Assembly: GCA_903840265.1 (NCBI GenBank)
Contig: CAIMFH010000014.1
Location: 1 to 56,301, forward strand
DNA: 56,301 bases
Origin: an uncultured Schlesneria sp.
Lineage (GTDB): Bacteria > Planctomycetota > Planctomycetia > Planctomycetales > Planctomycetaceae
Direction: 5' to 3'
The notes below the pieces were generated by a model. The model was not told the origin of the DNA. It worked only from the letters and a program-made list of their open reading frames with translations, and made no database searches. The stretch's first letter is position 1, and each line of letters starts with the position of its first letter. The position numbers and the translations under genes are program-made. Shown here piece by piece: positions 54,532 to 56,301 of the stretch.

Positions 54532-55947
54532 TCACAGAATCTCCGTGATCACGCGGCCGCGGCTGAGCGGAATGGGACGCCCTTCGGTATCGACCAGTTC
54601 CGTATCGGGAGCATGGCCCAGGCAATGGAAGATCGTCGCCAACAGATCGCGCGGTTCAACCGCTCCCGAAACCGGAAATGCGGCGTGAGCATCCGACTTG
54701 CCATGCACGACACCACCACGGACTCCGCCGCCAGCCAGGGCAATCGAAAAGCACTGCCCCCAGTGATCGCGCCCCGCGTTGGCATTGAATTTTGGTGTAT
54801 GACCGAATTCACCAACCCAGACGACCAAGGTTTCGTCGAGCAACCCTCGCTCCGACAGGTCCGTCAGCAACGCCGAGTAAGCTTGGTCCATCCACGGCAT
54901 CAGAAATCGTTTTAACAGGTCATTGTGCTTGTCGTGAGTGTCCCAACCCCCGCCATTCGGCTCGCCGTCCACTTTGCACCAGTTGACCTGCACCAGAGAT
55001 GCCCCCGCTTCGACCAGACGCCGCGACAGCAAGACACTCTGCGCCCACCGTGTGCGTCCGTACCGGTTACGAGTCGCCTCACTTTCTTGTGACAGATCAA
55101 ATGCTCTCCGTGCCGACAAACCGCCCAATAGGTCGAGCGCCTGCTGCTTCTGCCGGTTAAAACTGATCACGGCCGACGATGCACTCAGTTGTTGCCGCTG
55201 TCGATCGATATGATCCAGCAGGGCCACCCTTTTCTCGAATCGATCCGTTGGAAGTTCAGCGGGGAATGCCAGATCGGGAACCGTAAAATTCGGCTGAGAG
55301 GGATCGCACGTGAGCAACCACGGGTCATACTTCGGCCCCAGAAAGCCGCCAGTCTGTCCCGGCCAGACAATCTCCCCCGTGTTGGCGATTCGATTCGGCA
55401 GCGTCACAGCCGGCGGAAAAGAACTCGACCCCTGCTGCTTGACGTACCGCATCACCGCGCCCCAATGCGGTGCCAGATTCGGAGCCTTCGAAGTCGCGTT
55501 CTCGACACTCAGCGGAATGTGCGGAATCCCGGTCATCATCTGATAGCCGCTCGACGAGTGAGCATTATCGTTGGTGACCATGGCGCGTAGCACGGCAATC
55601 TTGTCGGTCAGCCGGGCCGTCAACGGCATCAACTCCCCGACCATCAATCCTGGCGTCTGCGTGTCGATCGCGCCGAAGCCACCGCGAATCTCGGCCGGGG
55701 CATTCGGTTTGGGATCCCACGTCTCATGCTGAGGCGGCCCACCTCCTAAAAAGATCACGATCGCCGACTTCGCCTTGCCAATTGAACTCGCCGCATCAGC
55801 CGGGACCACATTCGGTGTCGTCGGCGACGCGCTCACCAGCTTTGGCAACGACAGTCCCGCGATGCCGACGCCCCCCAGTTGCATCCACTCGCGGCGAGAC
55901 AACGGATCGTGATGGCGATCAAAGTTGTTTCCAAAGTGACGTAACAT
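54532..55947 (-). CDS. DUF1501 family secreted protein (second copy)
   Basis: The 471-residue protein has a twin-arginine signal (SRREWMQLGGVGIAGLSLP). The DUF1501 domain follows (AIVIFLGGGPPQHETWDPKPNAP; WVGEFGHTPKFNANAGRDHWGQCFS; GVRGGVVHGKSDAHAAFP). It belongs to a different branch from the 13.3-kb copy: it is longer at the N-terminus and not paired with a DUF1549 gene here. I start at the ATG at 55947, with GGAG ten bases upstream; the first ATG (55956) is too close to it. Substrate unknown. Confidence 0.9.
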   Translation of the reverse strand: MLRHFGNNFDRHHDPLSRREWMQLGGVGIAGLSLPKLVSASPTTPNVVPADAASSIGKAKSAIVIFLGGGPPQHETWDPKPNAPAEIRGGFGAIDTQTPGLMVGELMPLTARLTDKIAVLRAMVTNDNAHSSSGYQMMTGIPHIPLSVENATSKAPNLAPHWGAVMRYVKQQGSSSFPPAVTLPNRIANTGEIVWPGQTGGFLGPKYDPWLLTCDPSQPNFTVPDLAFPAELPTDRFEKRVALLDHIDRQRQQLSASSAVISFNRQKQQALDLLGGLSARRAFDLSQESEATRNRYGRTRWAQSVLLSRRLVEAGASLVQVNWCKVDGEPNGGGWDTHDKHNDLLKRFLMPWMDQAYSALLTDLSERGLLDETLVVWVGEFGHTPKFNANAGRDHWGQCFSIALAGGGVRGGVVHGKSDAHAAFPVSGAVEPRDLLATIFHCLGHAPDTELVDTEGRPIPLSRGRVITEIL

Positions 55948-56177
55948 GGACTGCATTCTCCGGCAGGACTTTCGCGTTGCGGGATATCCACTCTAACTCC
56001 CATTCCAGCGGGACGAAATAGCAACCAGGCTCCAAATCCCTCCCAAAGCGTCAACGTGAAAGACGAACAGGCCAACGTGGTGATTGACGCTATCCCACAA
56101 ACGCGGGATGCTATGCGGGGCTTTCCGTTGCTCCAACCCCGTCAACCTCCGCACATGCGAGATTCAGGTGGACGTTG

Positions 56178-56301
56178 ATGAAACCACGATCTCAATTCGA
56201 TGGCAATGTTGTCAAACTCCAAGAGTTTGTCGAGTTGAGTCCGTTGGCCGACTTTCCCTATGCCGTGCGTCCGATTACAGAGAAGATTTATTGCGCTGGT
56301 A
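56178..56301 (+). CDS. Unidentified gene, N-terminal part only
   Basis: The ATG at 56178 opens a frame to the end of the window (41 codons): MKPRSQFDGNVVKLQEFVEL, then SPLADFPYAVRPITEKIYCAG. GTGGA lies five bases upstream. Composition suggests a soluble protein; too short to assign. Confidence 0.45.
   Translation, partial: MKPRSQFDGNVVKLQEFVELSPLADFPYAVRPITEKIYCAG

Noticed and set aside
1-56301. CRISPR array or prophage
   Set aside because: No regularly spaced direct repeats and no phage structural or integrase genes were seen.

Overview
The window is chromosomal DNA of a member of the Planctomycetes. It carries DUF1501 and DUF1549/DUF1553 proteins, a DUF1559 pseudopilin-like protein, an ECF sigma factor next to a Ser/Thr kinase, a lone hydroxysqualene synthase, a membrane-anchored GspE-type ATPase, large Gly/Pro-rich secreted proteins and many short palindromic repeats. 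I cannot fix the genus; a Schlesneria/Planctomyces-like member of the Planctomycetaceae is a reasonable guess. Most genes are monocistronic or in runs of two or three, with frequent GTG/TTG starts and GGAG-type ribosome binding sites.

Left part (1-17.2 kb): a cut peroxiredoxin, a DksA-type regulator overlapping lspA, an FAD oxidoreductase, and a 960-residue secreted protein ending in a TlpA-like thioredoxin domain. Next comes a repeat-rich patch (6.9-8.5 kb) with a RAYT-type transposase flanked by six REP hairpins, one of which ends a truncated ECF sigma gene. A DegT-family sugar aminotransferase is followed by three paralogous small secreted or anchored proteins (10.3-13.1 kb) that I consider the best candidate for an undescribed local system, and then by a DUF1549/DUF1501 pair.

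Middle part (17.4-37 kb): a flippase-like membrane protein, a TPR protein, rdgB, an AI-2E-type permease, a DUF885 peptidase, a TAXI solute-binding protein, tRNA-Arg(TCT) beside an orphan DUF1778 antitoxin, an AhpD-like protein, a parvulin, a degenerate Gfo/Idh protein, adk, amt, a Na+/H+ antiporter, a YgjP metallopeptidase, rsmE and an NCS2 permease.

Right part (37-56.3 kb): dnaA with a possible but weak origin region upstream, a GNAT enzyme, a CvpA-like protein, the GspE-type ATPase and a TonB-like anchored partner, der, hpnC, a 58-residue Lys/Ala-rich basic protein, the sigma/kinase pair, two small secreted proteins, the DUF1559 protein, a five-bladed-propeller secreted protein that appears to start at CTG, a second DUF1501 protein, and the start of one more gene.

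At least seven families of short palindromic or inverted repeats lie in the intergenic gaps, several with base changes on both sides of the stem that keep pairing. One shares its boundary with a gene truncation and another supplies the end of a reading frame.
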